Source: Bacteroidota bacterium
Lineage (GTDB): Bacteria; Bacteroidota; Bacteroidia; B-17B0; Aurantibacillaceae
Length of the DNA stretch: 64,000 nt
Direction of reading: 5' to 3'
Assembly (NCBI GenBank): GCA_947450025.1
Contig: CANFTW010000015.1
Coordinates: 1-64,000, forward strand
A program made the translations under genes and the position numbers. Numbering within the stretch: the stretch's first letter is position 1; each line of letters starts with the position of its first letter. Below, in pieces: positions 52,437 through 62,200 of this stretch. The notes below the pieces were generated by a model. The model made no database searches and was not told where the DNA came from. It saw nothing but the letters and a program-made list of their open reading frames with translations.

Positions 52437-53642
52437 TTAAACAAGTTTGAGGTCGTCGAAAATTTTCTGAATAATTTTAAGATTAGAACTTAGTGGTTTC
52501 TTATCATTAAGATTTTTAATTACCTGATTCAAAATTGTATTTAGGTTTTTTTTGTCAAAATTACCAACTGATTTTTTAAAGATCCTACAAGCTATATCAT
52601 CAAGTTGATAACCATGAAATTGCTTCTGCTTTTTAAAGATTAAATATAATAAGTACATTAATTGGTTTGGTGACACTCTCCATTCTATTGGTTTTTTTGG
52701 AAATTCATTGTAAATTAAAAATAACTCAGAAAATGAGTCGTGATTATAAATCTTATTTTCTAAAAATAAAGCATCATGTAGTTTTTTTAAATCATCCTTA
52801 TTATATGGCCAATAGGTATAATTATTAACTTGTATTTTTTCAATACCAAAATCTAGTGTTGCTTTTGATTTTTTATTATCATCATTTTTGGAAACTTCTG
52901 GCTTTAAAAATATACGATTTTGATTAACCCAATTCATTATTCTTTCAAGTCGAATAGTGTTGTCAAATGGACTATTATTTATTATAAATCGATATACACC
53001 ATGTTCCACAAATGATGGAAATAAACCTTTTCCTTTCCAGATTGCATTTTGGTAACTAAGAAGCGCTTCAATTTTATTTATATCAAATGCAATCAATGTC
53101 CTTCCCAAAAAGGATTCAAAACCATGAATGTTACTATTTATAATAATTGGATATTTCATCTCTAAAATTTGATTTGCAGGCAAATCCATATTTTTACAAT
53201 GAATTTCTATAGGATATTTTAATATTTTTAAATAATCATCTTTTGAAACACCCTTTCGGATTTTTGCATTTTCTAACAACTCTTTTATTTTAAAATAACT
53301 TTCTACTATATCTACATCATATTCATGCTTTGAAATAGTCTTAAGTTTTGAAAGTCTAACCTGATCGTAAATGGCTTGACGTTTCTTTTTTTCATCATCT
53401 CGATTTATTGTTTTATTATATTTGGTAATGTATAATTTAAAATTATTCGCATCTGCAAATTGGATAAATGTTTCACTAGTTAACTTACCTTTATACTTTA
53501 TCCTCAGCCATTCAGCAAATTCTCTCTCGTGAAAAATCGCATCAGCTATCTTCTCGTTTTCCGAAAAAGACGCATTAGATTTAATAGTTAAAAAATAGGC
53601 TTCGTAAATAGCGATAAAAAATGGGCTTAAAAATTTTTTCAT
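52437..53642 (-). CDS. Unidentified 401-residue protein of the tRNA-Ser island
   Basis: This is a soluble, Lys/Ile/Asn-rich protein without signal or membrane segments. The C-terminal 90 residues (PIEWRVSPNQLMYLLYLIFK, then HGYQLDDIACRIFKKSVGN) resemble the pattern at the end of RteC-type regulators and related Bacteroidota mobile-element proteins; this is a visual similarity only. Its start lies upstream of the RHH and membrane-protein genes on the same strand, with a 105-bp gap to the RHH start. It may be a regulator or replication-type protein. I do not claim a function. Confidence 0.55.
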   Translation of the reverse strand: MKKFLSPFFIAIYEAYFLTIKSNASFSENEKIADAIFHEREFAEWLRIKYKGKLTSETFIQFADANNFKLYITKYNKTINRDDEKKKRQAIYDQVRLSKLKTISKHEYDVDIVESYFKIKELLENAKIRKGVSKDDYLKILKYPIEIHCKNMDLPANQILEMKYPIIINSNIHGFESFLGRTLIAFDINKIEALLSYQNAIWKGKGLFPSFVEHGVYRFIINNSPFDNTIRLERIMNWVNQNRIFLKPEVSKNDDNKKSKATLDFGIEKIQVNNYTYWPYNKDDLKKLHDALFLENKIYNHDSFSELFLIYNEFPKKPIEWRVSPNQLMYLLYLIFKKQKQFHGYQLDDIACRIFKKSVGNFDKKNLNTILNQVIKNLNDKKPLSSNLKIIQKIFDDLKLV

Positions 53643-53836
53643 TTGTAAATTGTTTAAACTAATTTAATCATAATAACTTAAAAATATTTGGTATGGTGAT
53701 TTTATCTTGTCAGCACTATTAGCGTTTTTGCTATTCCAAAATATTCATATAAATTAAGTTATATAATATTTTATTATAATTGGTTACCTTTTTATTACTC
53801 GTTTATAAATTGATGAAACCAATAATAATTTATACA

Positions 53837-54065
53837 ATGAACAACCCTATAAAATTATTTTTAAAGAACGAGGATTCTGAAAAAAAACACAAAAAATATT
53901 GCTGCTGAATTAGATGAACCAAATACATTTGAATTTGTAAAAGTTGACCTACGCGAATTAGGTTATAAAAAAGTCGTTGCAACAGGCGGAAATTTAGAAT
54001 CTCTAAAAAATTTATTGCAAGATTTATGCAATGGACATTTAATTGATGCTAATGAAGATGAGTAA
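53837..54065 (+). pseudogene. Frame-broken small gene (8-A run)
   Basis: The ATG at 53837 opens MNNPIKLFLKNEDSEKK and hits TGA after 23 codons. A second frame, offset by +1 from the run of eight A at 53880-53887, continues KNIAAELDEPNTFEFVKVDL to a TAA at 54063-54065. Removing one A gives an uninterrupted 75-residue acidic protein. It may be a pseudogene, a phase-variable or programmed-frameshift gene, or an assembly or sequencing error. No homology was recognised. The rest of the stretch 53643-53836 shows no gene. Confidence 0.5.
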
Positions 54066-54124
54066 ACTCAGAATAAAGAAAAGACAAGGTTAATAAAGAA
54101 ATTGAAGCCCTAAATATCGAAAAA

Positions 54125-54421
54125 ATGAATCAAGAATCTGAACTTAATAAAATATTAACTACTGATATTTCAAACAAAAATGCTCAAATTAATGATTTGA
54201 AAAGGCAATGTTTAAACTTAGAAATAGAGCATGAAAAGGCAAAAAGTAGTAGTTATAAAAGTAACTTTAATTTGAATTTATATTGGCCAATTTTTATAGC
54301 CGCTAGTATTTTTCTTTACGGGTTTTATTTAAGTGCATTTCATACAGCATTTTTTAGAGATATTAATAAGTTTGCACTGGGATTTCTAATAAAAAGTGGA
54401 CAAAACTTAGTTAAGATTTAG
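54125..54421 (+). CDS. Small coiled-coil / single-span membrane protein, 98 residues (possible fragment)
   Basis: The protein has a coiled-coil start (MNQESELNKILTTDISNKNA and on through KRQCLNLEIEHEKA) and one membrane helix (about 52-71, LYWPIFIAASIFLYGFYLSA). The open frame extends upstream of the ATG without a start for about 17 codons (KDKVNKEIEALNIEK), suggesting that it is the remnant of a longer coiled-coil protein. It lies 59 bp after the frame-broken gene. Probably a degraded accessory gene. Confidence 0.4.
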   Translation: MNQESELNKILTTDISNKNAQINDLKRQCLNLEIEHEKAKSSSYKSNFNLNLYWPIFIAASIFLYGFYLSAFHTAFFRDINKFALGFLIKSGQNLVKI

Positions 54422-55044
54422 GCTGCATTTTTTAGGTTAGACATCATAATAACGTTTTTTTGCATTGTACCCTACGGATTGGATTTATCGAACTTTTTAA
54501 ATGATTTTCAAACAATTAGAGTAATGATGTGCTCCCAAATTTGAAAACAGTTTTGTTATGAGTTATAATTAGAACTTTCAGTTATTATTTTTTAACTTTT
54601 TAGTTAGGGTGTGTGCAATCAAATACAAATGTTTAGCATCATCGATTAATAATCTCAAATAATCTATTTTAGGATTATTCTGAATTTGCTTATGAGAATA
54701 AGTAGTACTACTGAATTATTTGCCTAAGTAGTAGTACTGAATTTTTAATAAATTTTCTAAGTAGCGAATTCAAAATTCACTATGCTTTAAAATTTTAAAT
54801 CAAGGATAAAATTATTTTTTTAAACTATTAACACTTGATATTATCATTTATGTATTGACTTTTAAAAATGAATACATAATTTATATAATTATTCTAAGGA
54901 TTATTTTATTATTAATGATGATTTTGAATATTTATGTTTGAACATAAAAACTCAAAGACATAATTAAAGTTGATACTTATTAATTAATTTCGATATGAAA
55001 TGTAGATGCACTACAATATTTAGTTTTATTTTAAACTTAAAAAA
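54422..55044. other. AT-rich region with no gene, containing short repeats
   Basis: About 620 bp without a convincing ORF on either strand. It is strongly AT-rich. Two 20-bp near-identical direct repeats, a partial third copy and a 12-bp palindrome are listed as a separate feature. It separates the island from the T9SS cargo genes and may include the promoter of the gene at 55045. Confidence 0.6.
54699..54764. repeat. Direct repeats with TAAGTAG core
   Basis: TAAGTAGTACTACTGAATTA (54699-54718) and TAAGTAGTAGTACTGAATTT (54725-54744) differ at two of 20 positions and are 26 bp apart. A third partial copy, TAAGTAGCGAATT, is at 54758-54770. The first copy includes the perfect 12-bp palindrome AGTAGTACTACT (54701-54712). 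They could be regulator-binding iterons or element-end repeats. Confidence 0.6.
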
Positions 55045-56082
55045 ATGAAAAAACAAAAATTTATATTACTGGCATGTTGTTGTTTGATTTGGAATGCGTT
55101 TTTTAGCCAAACCAACCTCGTTCCCAATTTTTCTTTTGAACAACGGGACACCTGTCCTACTGTTGGAGACCAAATACAATACTGTACTGGATGGTTTAAA
55201 AGTAGTGGTAATTCAAGTACATTTCTTACAAATACTACTCCAGATTATTATAATGCTTGTTCACCAGATACACTTATGGGTGTTCCAAGAAGTTCTACTG
55301 GGTTTCAATATGCCCACAGAAATTGTAATGCCTATGTAGGATTAGTAAGTTATGAAATCCCAGGGTACCCTAATTACCGAGAACATGTAGGAATTCAACT
55401 CAGCTCTCCTCTGGTTATTGGCCAAAAGTATTTTCTTTCCTTTTACACTGTTATGGGTGGCGATTTATTAGAGGGGGGGTATTATTATACAATGCCTTCA
55501 AACAAAATTGGAATGAAGCTATCCACAATTCCTTTCACTGAAAACAACCCAGCCCCGATAAATAATTTTGCGCACCTCTATTTACAATCAGTGCTGAATG
55601 ATACTTTAAATTGGACGCTTGTTTCGGGAAGTATCATTGCCGATTCGTCATATAAATATTTAGCCTTAGGTAATTTCTTTGACGATGCAAATACAGATAC
55701 TGTTCATTGGAATTGTTCTCAATGCCAAAATATTTTTGGTTACTTCCTGTTAGATGATATATGTATTTCCACCGATTCCTTGTTGTGCAACGGAGGAATA
55801 AATAGCATGACGTGTACTACTTCAATAAATGAGATTAATTCTGATTTTGAGCTAAAACTATTTCCGAATCCAGTTTCAGATTTTCTAACTATTTCCATTA
55901 GAGGAAATATGGAAGCCGAAGTACTAATTTATGACATTTATGGAGCTGTTGCATTTGCCACTGTAATAAAGGGGCGTTCTATCTTAGTAAATCTTTCCAC
56001 CTTACCAAGTGGAACTTATGCTCTTAAAATCGTAAACAAAACAAAGAATAACTATACAACTAAAAAAATAATTAAACTTTAA
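55045..56082 (+). CDS. T9SS-secreted protein, jelly-roll type, 345 residues
   Basis: A signal peptide (about 1-22, with LACCCLIWNAFFSQ) is followed by a beta-sandwich starting NLVPNFSFEQRDTCP (about 24-240), Cys-rich and of the carbohydrate-binding or CBM-like type common in Bacteroidota surface proteins. A C-terminal type A sorting domain completes it (about 270-345, with ELKLFPNPVSDFLTISIRG and LPSGTYALKI). It is followed 10 bp later by the 987-residue adhesin-like gene and is probably co-expressed with it. Confidence 0.8.
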   Translation: MKKQKFILLACCCLIWNAFFSQTNLVPNFSFEQRDTCPTVGDQIQYCTGWFKSSGNSSTFLTNTTPDYYNACSPDTLMGVPRSSTGFQYAHRNCNAYVGLVSYEIPGYPNYREHVGIQLSSPLVIGQKYFLSFYTVMGGDLLEGGYYYTMPSNKIGMKLSTIPFTENNPAPINNFAHLYLQSVLNDTLNWTLVSGSIIADSSYKYLALGNFFDDANTDTVHWNCSQCQNIFGYFLLDDICISTDSLLCNGGINSMTCTTSINEINSDFELKLFPNPVSDFLTISIRGNMEAEVLIYDIYGAVAFATVIKGRSILVNLSTLPSGTYALKIVNKTKNNYTTKKIIKL

Positions 56083-56092
56083 ACTAAACGCC

Positions 56093-59056
56093 ATGAGAAC
56101 AAAAAAACAAATTGCCTTAACGGTCATATTGACCTTTTTCTCTCTGTTTTCTTTCGGCCAAGGAGGAGCACTTGGGAATGCCAGACCAGCTTTTGGAGCA
56201 CTTCCTCTTGGTTGGACGAGTGGTACCCCTGGTCCCCTTGACATTCGCAACGATTTGGTGAATCAACCGATTAACTTTTTCACGCAAAGTGCACAACGCA
56301 TGACCATCCTCGGAGGGCCTGTTGGTGGGCCTACTACTGGTTTTGTAGGCATAGGAACCATATCATCACCAACAGAAAAATTGGAAGTTGAATCTGGTAA
56401 CATAAATCTTTTTACAAATACAAATTCTTTGATGCTTGGTTCTAAACCTATACTTTGGCATAAAGGGAATGCCTTAAATCTTTTTGTTGGTATTGGCGCA
56501 GGTGCTGGCCACAGTGGTGGCGCTAGTAATAATTCATACTTTGGTTCAAACGCAGGTTTTATTGGTAATGGAGCTACTACATTTAATAAAAATAATACTT
56601 TTTTAGGTTCGCAGGCAGGTTATAATAACGATGGAGGGGAGAATGTATTTGTAGGTTACAGATCTGCTTTTGGTATTACAGGAATTAATACAAATGGGTT
56701 AACCGCAGTGGGCACTTATGCAGGTGAAACAGGAACTCAAAATGGAGAAACTGTATTTGTAGGTTATGAGGCGGGTAGATATACCCTGTCAACTTCAAAT
56801 TGTTTTGTAGGGTATGCTGCAGGTCGTAATAGCACAAGTGGCAGTAGCAATGCATTTTTTGGAACTGCAGCAGGAGGTAATAATACCTTGTATGATTATA
56901 ATACCTACGTTGGGGCTGGCAGTGGTGCAAATAGCAATGGACATAAAAATACCTGTGTAGGAAAATCATCAGGTCAGTTAGGTGTAGGAAACCGAAATGT
57001 TTTATTAGGTTTTAATACAATGTCTTCTGCAAATAGTGGCAGTCAAAATGTTATAATTGGTTCCGATGCTAATTCCACAACCATTGGTAATAATTTTAAT
57101 ACTATGGTAGGAACTGATGCCGGTTTAATTTATACCACTGGAGATAAAAACACCTTTATAGGACACCAATCTGCTAAAAATCAAACTACAGGTCATTATA
57201 ATACATATTTAGGTAATAATACTGGTAATATTTTATTAAGTGGAAATAAAAATACTTTTATTGGTACCAATGCAGATGCCACTTTAGGTGTAACTCTATT
57301 AAATAATGCCACAGCTATTGGAGCTGATGCGAATGTTACACATGATAATCATATGATTTTAGGAAATAATAATGTTAATGTAGGGATTGGATTAAGCGCC
57401 GATGCTACAGGTCCACAAAATAAATTAGAAATCAATACGGCAGCGCTTACACCTGTTCCAGGTGCAAGTGGATTGCGATTTAGAGATTTAACTAGTGGTT
57501 CTTCGCCAATCACAAATCCTGGTACTGGAGTTTTATCAGTTGATGTAAATGGAGATGTGATTTATGTTGATAAAGGAATAAGTAATAGCTTAGGTAATGT
57601 TTGTGGAACTACGTCTAATCCGTTACCTAACAATTGGGAGATCCCAATGAATGGAAAAAATTTTAACTTTACTGATATAGCAAACTCGGCATCAAGTATG
57701 CATATTGGTAATCCTTCTTGCTCAACAACATTAGGAAGATTAAATGTTTATAATGATAATTTAGGTATAGCAGGAGCTTTTAGCTCAAACTTAAATACGA
57801 CAACAACTTCATTTGGTGTTAATTCAAGTATTACAAATAGCGGAATAGGCAGTGTTATTTCTGTTCAAGGTACTGCTAACTCCACCAATGCTGGAGGAAC
57901 AGCAAGAGGTTTAAGAGGGGAAGCTATCTCCAACAATGGCTTGCTTGCAGAGGGCGTTAAAGGTATTTCGATTTCAAATAATAATTGTAGACAAAATATA
58001 GCTGTTGGTGGTTTGGCTGCAAATGGAGCTGCTTTTTCAATTTCAGGTGATTTTGACGTGGAAGTTTCGAATTCTGGATTAAATGAAGGGGTAAATATTG
58101 AAGTGATTAATGGGACTAATTCTTCAGCTATCAATTATGGAATTAATTCGCAAGCAATTACAGTAGGTTCTATAAATTTTGGAGGTTACTTTGAAGCTGA
58201 CGGCGCGCATGTTAATTATGGAGTTTATGGTGTATCTTCTGCAAGTGGAAGTAATCCTCCAAGTGGCCCTAATTATGCTGGATATTTTGACGGAGATGTT
58301 GTAAGAACTGGCACAGATAATTTTACTTCTGACGCTAATCTGAAACAAAATTTCGATACGATTATCAATGCATTAGGAATAATTAATCAATTGAAGCCGA
58401 AAACTTATGAATATAAACAAAGTTCATTTCCAAGTATGAATTTGCCTGGAGGGAAGCAATATGGTTTGATTGCACAGGATGTTCAATTAATTTTACCGGA
58501 ATTAGTAAACAATAATACCCATCCGCCAAAACTAGATTCTGTTGGAAATATTATAGTGCCATCATTTAATTATTTATCACTTGAGTATCAGCAATTAACT
58601 GGTATAATAATTAAAGCGATTCAAGAACAGCAAGTAAAAATTGATAGTTTAACAAACGTAATAAATCTCAAAGATAGTTTGCAAAATGCTCGTTTGTTAG
58701 CACTTGAAAATACAATCAATCAATGTTGTTCAAACACCTCTGCACGCAAATCAAATTCAACTATGAATCAAGTAGATATAGAATTAAGTGATAAAGATGC
58801 GATTGTTTTAAATCAAAATGTACCAAATCCATTTGCAGAACAAACAACAATTGCATACAATGTGCCTGAAAGCGTTTCAAAAGCGCAATTGATTTTCTTT
58901 AACTCAAACGGTCAGGTCATACAAACACTTGATATTAAAACACGAGGTAAAGGCAGGGTAAATGTATTTGCAGCTGATTTATCATCAGGACTATATCATT
59001 ACACCTTAGTAGCTGATGGTAAAGTAGTAGATAGTAAAAAAATGGTGAGAGAATAA
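56093..59056 (+). CDS. Adhesin-like protein: YadA-like repeats, S74 intramolecular chaperone, T9SS sorting domain
   Basis: The 987-residue protein has a signal peptide (about 1-23, ending FSFGQ) and a long region of degenerate YadA-head/tail-fiber-like repeats (about 130-420, units such as NTFLGSQAGYNN, ETVFVGYEAG, NCFVGYAAGRN). A middle domain follows, then a Peptidase_S74 intramolecular chaperone at about 744-855. The S74 dyad fits SDxxxK: S746 and K751 in TSDANLKQNFDTI. After it come a coiled coil (about 845-885) and a type A sorting domain (about 905-987, LNQNVPNPFAEQ). S74 domains of phage tailspikes help trimer assembly and are then cut off before the Ser. The protein is likely a trimeric surface fibre. 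Confidence 0.8.
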   Translation: MRTKKQIALTVILTFFSLFSFGQGGALGNARPAFGALPLGWTSGTPGPLDIRNDLVNQPINFFTQSAQRMTILGGPVGGPTTGFVGIGTISSPTEKLEVESGNINLFTNTNSLMLGSKPILWHKGNALNLFVGIGAGAGHSGGASNNSYFGSNAGFIGNGATTFNKNNTFLGSQAGYNNDGGENVFVGYRSAFGITGINTNGLTAVGTYAGETGTQNGETVFVGYEAGRYTLSTSNCFVGYAAGRNSTSGSSNAFFGTAAGGNNTLYDYNTYVGAGSGANSNGHKNTCVGKSSGQLGVGNRNVLLGFNTMSSANSGSQNVIIGSDANSTTIGNNFNTMVGTDAGLIYTTGDKNTFIGHQSAKNQTTGHYNTYLGNNTGNILLSGNKNTFIGTNADATLGVTLLNNATAIGADANVTHDNHMILGNNNVNVGIGLSADATGPQNKLEINTAALTPVPGASGLRFRDLTSGSSPITNPGTGVLSVDVNGDVIYVDKGISNSLGNVCGTTSNPLPNNWEIPMNGKNFNFTDIANSASSMHIGNPSCSTTLGRLNVYNDNLGIAGAFSSNLNTTTTSFGVNSSITNSGIGSVISVQGTANSTNAGGTARGLRGEAISNNGLLAEGVKGISISNNNCRQNIAVGGLAANGAAFSISGDFDVEVSNSGLNEGVNIEVINGTNSSAINYGINSQAITVGSINFGGYFEADGAHVNYGVYGVSSASGSNPPSGPNYAGYFDGDVVRTGTDNFTSDANLKQNFDTIINALGIINQLKPKTYEYKQSSFPSMNLPGGKQYGLIAQDVQLILPELVNNNTHPPKLDSVGNIIVPSFNYLSLEYQQLTGIIIKAIQEQQVKIDSLTNVINLKDSLQNARLLALENTINQCCSNTSARKSNSTMNQVDIELSDKDAIVLNQNVPNPFAEQTTIAYNVPESVSKAQLIFFNSNGQVIQTLDIKTRGKGRVNVFAADLSSGLYHYTLVADGKVVDSKKMVRE

Positions 59057-59193
59057 TGCTTGTTTAATTTACATAAGATCGCAGAAAAAAATTATCACGA
59101 ATTGCTTAATAATACTCAAGCAAAGAGATTTTTTTTACTTTTTTTTAATTCTAAAAAAGTGATGAAGTTAATATTATTAATGATATTTAATAA

Positions 59194-59201
59194 TATATTT
59201 G
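59194..59201 (+). promoter_or_regulatory. Putative -7 promoter box (TATATTTG)
   Basis: TATATTTG matches TAnnTTTG and lies 34 bp before the ATG of the giant surface gene at 59236. The -33 element is not convincing in this AT-rich stretch. Confidence 0.45.
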
Positions 59202-59235
59202 CGCCCAATTAAAAATATTTAAAATCAGCACTTTT

Positions 59236-62200
59236 ATGAAAATTCACAAAAATCGTCTCTTAACCTGCCTGTTATTAATTGGATTAGGACTAACTAAAAC
59301 TAATTTAGCACAAACAGGTGTAGATTGTGTTAACGCCATTACGGTAACTCAAACTTATACACAATCTTTAAGTGTTTTAGGTGCTGAAAAATGGTATAAG
59401 TTTACAGCAACTTCAGAAATTTTAAACCTAAACGTTAATGAATTATATAATAATGTTAATGTTAGTAAAGTAGAATTATATAGTGGTAATTGTGCAACGC
59501 TTAATTTAATTACAAAAGACTCGCTAACAACACCTAATGATAGTATAAAAACAATTGTGAGTAATACCTTAACTGTTAGCAGTGTATATTATATTAAGCT
59601 TAGCTTTTTAAATACTAACACCCAATCAAATTATACATTATCAATAAATCAAACAGTATTAATACCTCTATGTACATTTTGTACTGCTGATTATAATACA
59701 GGTGTAAATTATGCTTGTTATCAGGGCTGTGCAGGAAATGCTCCAACTATTAATATCTGTATTGGTACCCCTATCTGCATCACCTGGGATTGCAATCAAA
59801 CTAATGGTTCAACTCAAACTTTTTCATTTTCAAATGGCGATCCACCCGTAATTGTAGGCTCTGGTTATCAATGTGGTGTTTATACACCATCAACAGTAGG
59901 TAATGTTGATGTTATCGCTGCAGCACTAGTTGATACTCAATGCGATGGAATATTATTACATCTCAATGTTATTGGCACACCAACTATTTTTGTTAATTCA
60001 AAAACTATTTGTACAGGGCAAAGCGCCACATTAACAGCAACAGGTTCAACTTCATATACATGGTCTACTAACCAAACAACTAATCCAATAGTTGTTAGTC
60101 CTACAGTTACAACGGCATATACCGTATCTACCTCAAACTCTTGTGGTACAAGTACCGCAGTAGCTTTAGTAACTGTTGTTAACCCGCCTATTCTTACTGT
60201 AACGCCATCTCAAACCATTTGTGCTGGACAAACAAAAACCTTAACAGCATCTGGGGCTAGCACGTATACTTGGAGTACAGGAGCCAACACAAGTTCAATT
60301 GCTATTACGCCTAGCATAACCACTACATACACTGTTACTGGAGCTAATACTTCGGGATGTGTCAGTACTAAAACCGTTACGATATATGTTGCACCAAATT
60401 TTACCTTAACGGCCACTGCATCGCCTACAGTTATTTGTGCCGGTAATAGCACAACACTCACAGCCAGTGGCGCCACAAGTTACACGTGGAGCCCAGGAGC
60501 TTTAAATAGTGCATCAGTGGTTGTTTCTCCAACAATTACAACCACTTATACAGTAGCAGGTAATAATGGAGGGTGTACCAATACTAAAACATTAACCATC
60601 TTGGTAAACCCAAAACCAACTGTTACCATAACAGCTTCTTCTGCTACGGTTTGTGCCGGTAGCACTGTTACACTTTCAGCCACAGCTGGATTAAGCACTT
60701 ACAGTTGGTTTCCTTGCTCATCAGGATGTAATACTAATACATTAGTATACACTGCTGTTGCAGGTTCTAATACTTATTCGATTAATGTTACTGGAACAAA
60801 TGGTTGTACTAACACGGCAGTTAAAACAATAACAGCAGTTGCAAGTCCAACATTATCTGTTAACTCTGCCAGTATTTGTAGCGGTAATACGGCTACCTTA
60901 ACTGCTAGCGGCGCATCTGCTTATACTTGGACTCCCGGCGCTGCAACAGGCTCAATGGTGGTGGTTAGCCCAACTGTTACTACAAATTATACCGTTACTG
61001 GTATAAATGTAAATGGTTGCACTAGTAGCGCTATTAGTTCGGTATTTGTTTCTTCTAATCCACCTGCGCCATTTAGCATTTTAACCAATCCTCCATCACC
61101 AGTTATTGCAAACGGAACTGGTACAAATACAATTATTCTTTCTACCTCAATTACCAATACAACTGGTTTAACCTTTAGTTGGTTACCTAGTGGCGCCCCA
61201 ACAGCCACTACAAATTTTAATTTATCGCAACCCGAAATTATAAGCCTTACAGTAAATAATACGCTTTGTGGTGGCTCAACTACCCAAAGTATTTGTGTAA
61301 ACTATGTTGCCAATACTTGTTCAAACACAGCTTTACCTGTTTTAAATAATTACACGTTAACATCTCCCACACAAATTGCAAATGGGTCGTATTTTGTAAC
61401 TGGTACGTTAACTTTAGCTTGGTCGTGGGATGATCCAAATATTAATTCCGCTTCGCTGGATAATAAATCTTTTTTAATGAGCACGGGTTCAAAAGTGGTA
61501 ATACCTCCTACTGCGAAAGTTAGAATTGGTTTAACGAAATTTTATAGTTGTAGTGGTATGTGGCAAGGTATTGAGTTGCAGAGTAATGCAACTAATGCTG
61601 CACAGATTGCCTTGGGGGGTGTTGAAACAAGAATTGAAGATGCTTATAAAGCTATTTCATGCACCAATCCTTTAAGTAGAATTATTATGCAAAGTGGTGT
61701 TGTGTTTAATAAAAATTATATTGATGTTGATATTAGTTTTTCAACAAATTCAGGATCTGCTTTTGATTTAAATTATACTCCACCAATTAATTACTTATCT
61801 GAATCATCAGCTACCTCGCCAGGTAGTAATTTAAAATGCAGTAGCTATTATGCTCCTACTGTAAAAAGTAGAAGCTATGCAGGAATAAAAACAAATAACG
61901 TAGGCGTTTTAAATTACAATACACCCACTTTACCTGCCAATTATTCTGTTGTAAAAAACAAAGACTATGGTTTTTATTTTACTAATACTAATGCCAATGT
62001 TAATAATGTGAATTTTAATAATGCCGTGGGGATAGCCTATAGCTATGCATTAAATTTTGTGCCTAAGCCTGCAGGCGTGGGTATTTATTCTGAAAACTCT
62101 GGCTACTTAAATGTAAAACCAGCGATCACGCCTACCATTGGCGCCACTACAACCTTTAGTAATATGGGCTATAGTATCATTACCAATAACACCTATACAG

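Noticed and set aside
51227-55000. Second copy of the tRNA-Ser 3' end as an att site
   Set aside because: I looked for the T-arm and acceptor sequence downstream and saw no convincing copy within this interval.
56500-57350. CRISPR-like or tandem DNA repeat array
   Set aside because: The periodicity is in the protein (degenerate YadA-like units) and the DNA units are not near-identical.
60210-60476. Antisense ORFs in the giant surface gene (also 60987-61208 and 63741-63956)
   Set aside because: They are shadows of the Ig-repeat coding frame, with Val/Ala-rich low-complexity translations and no starts or context of their own.
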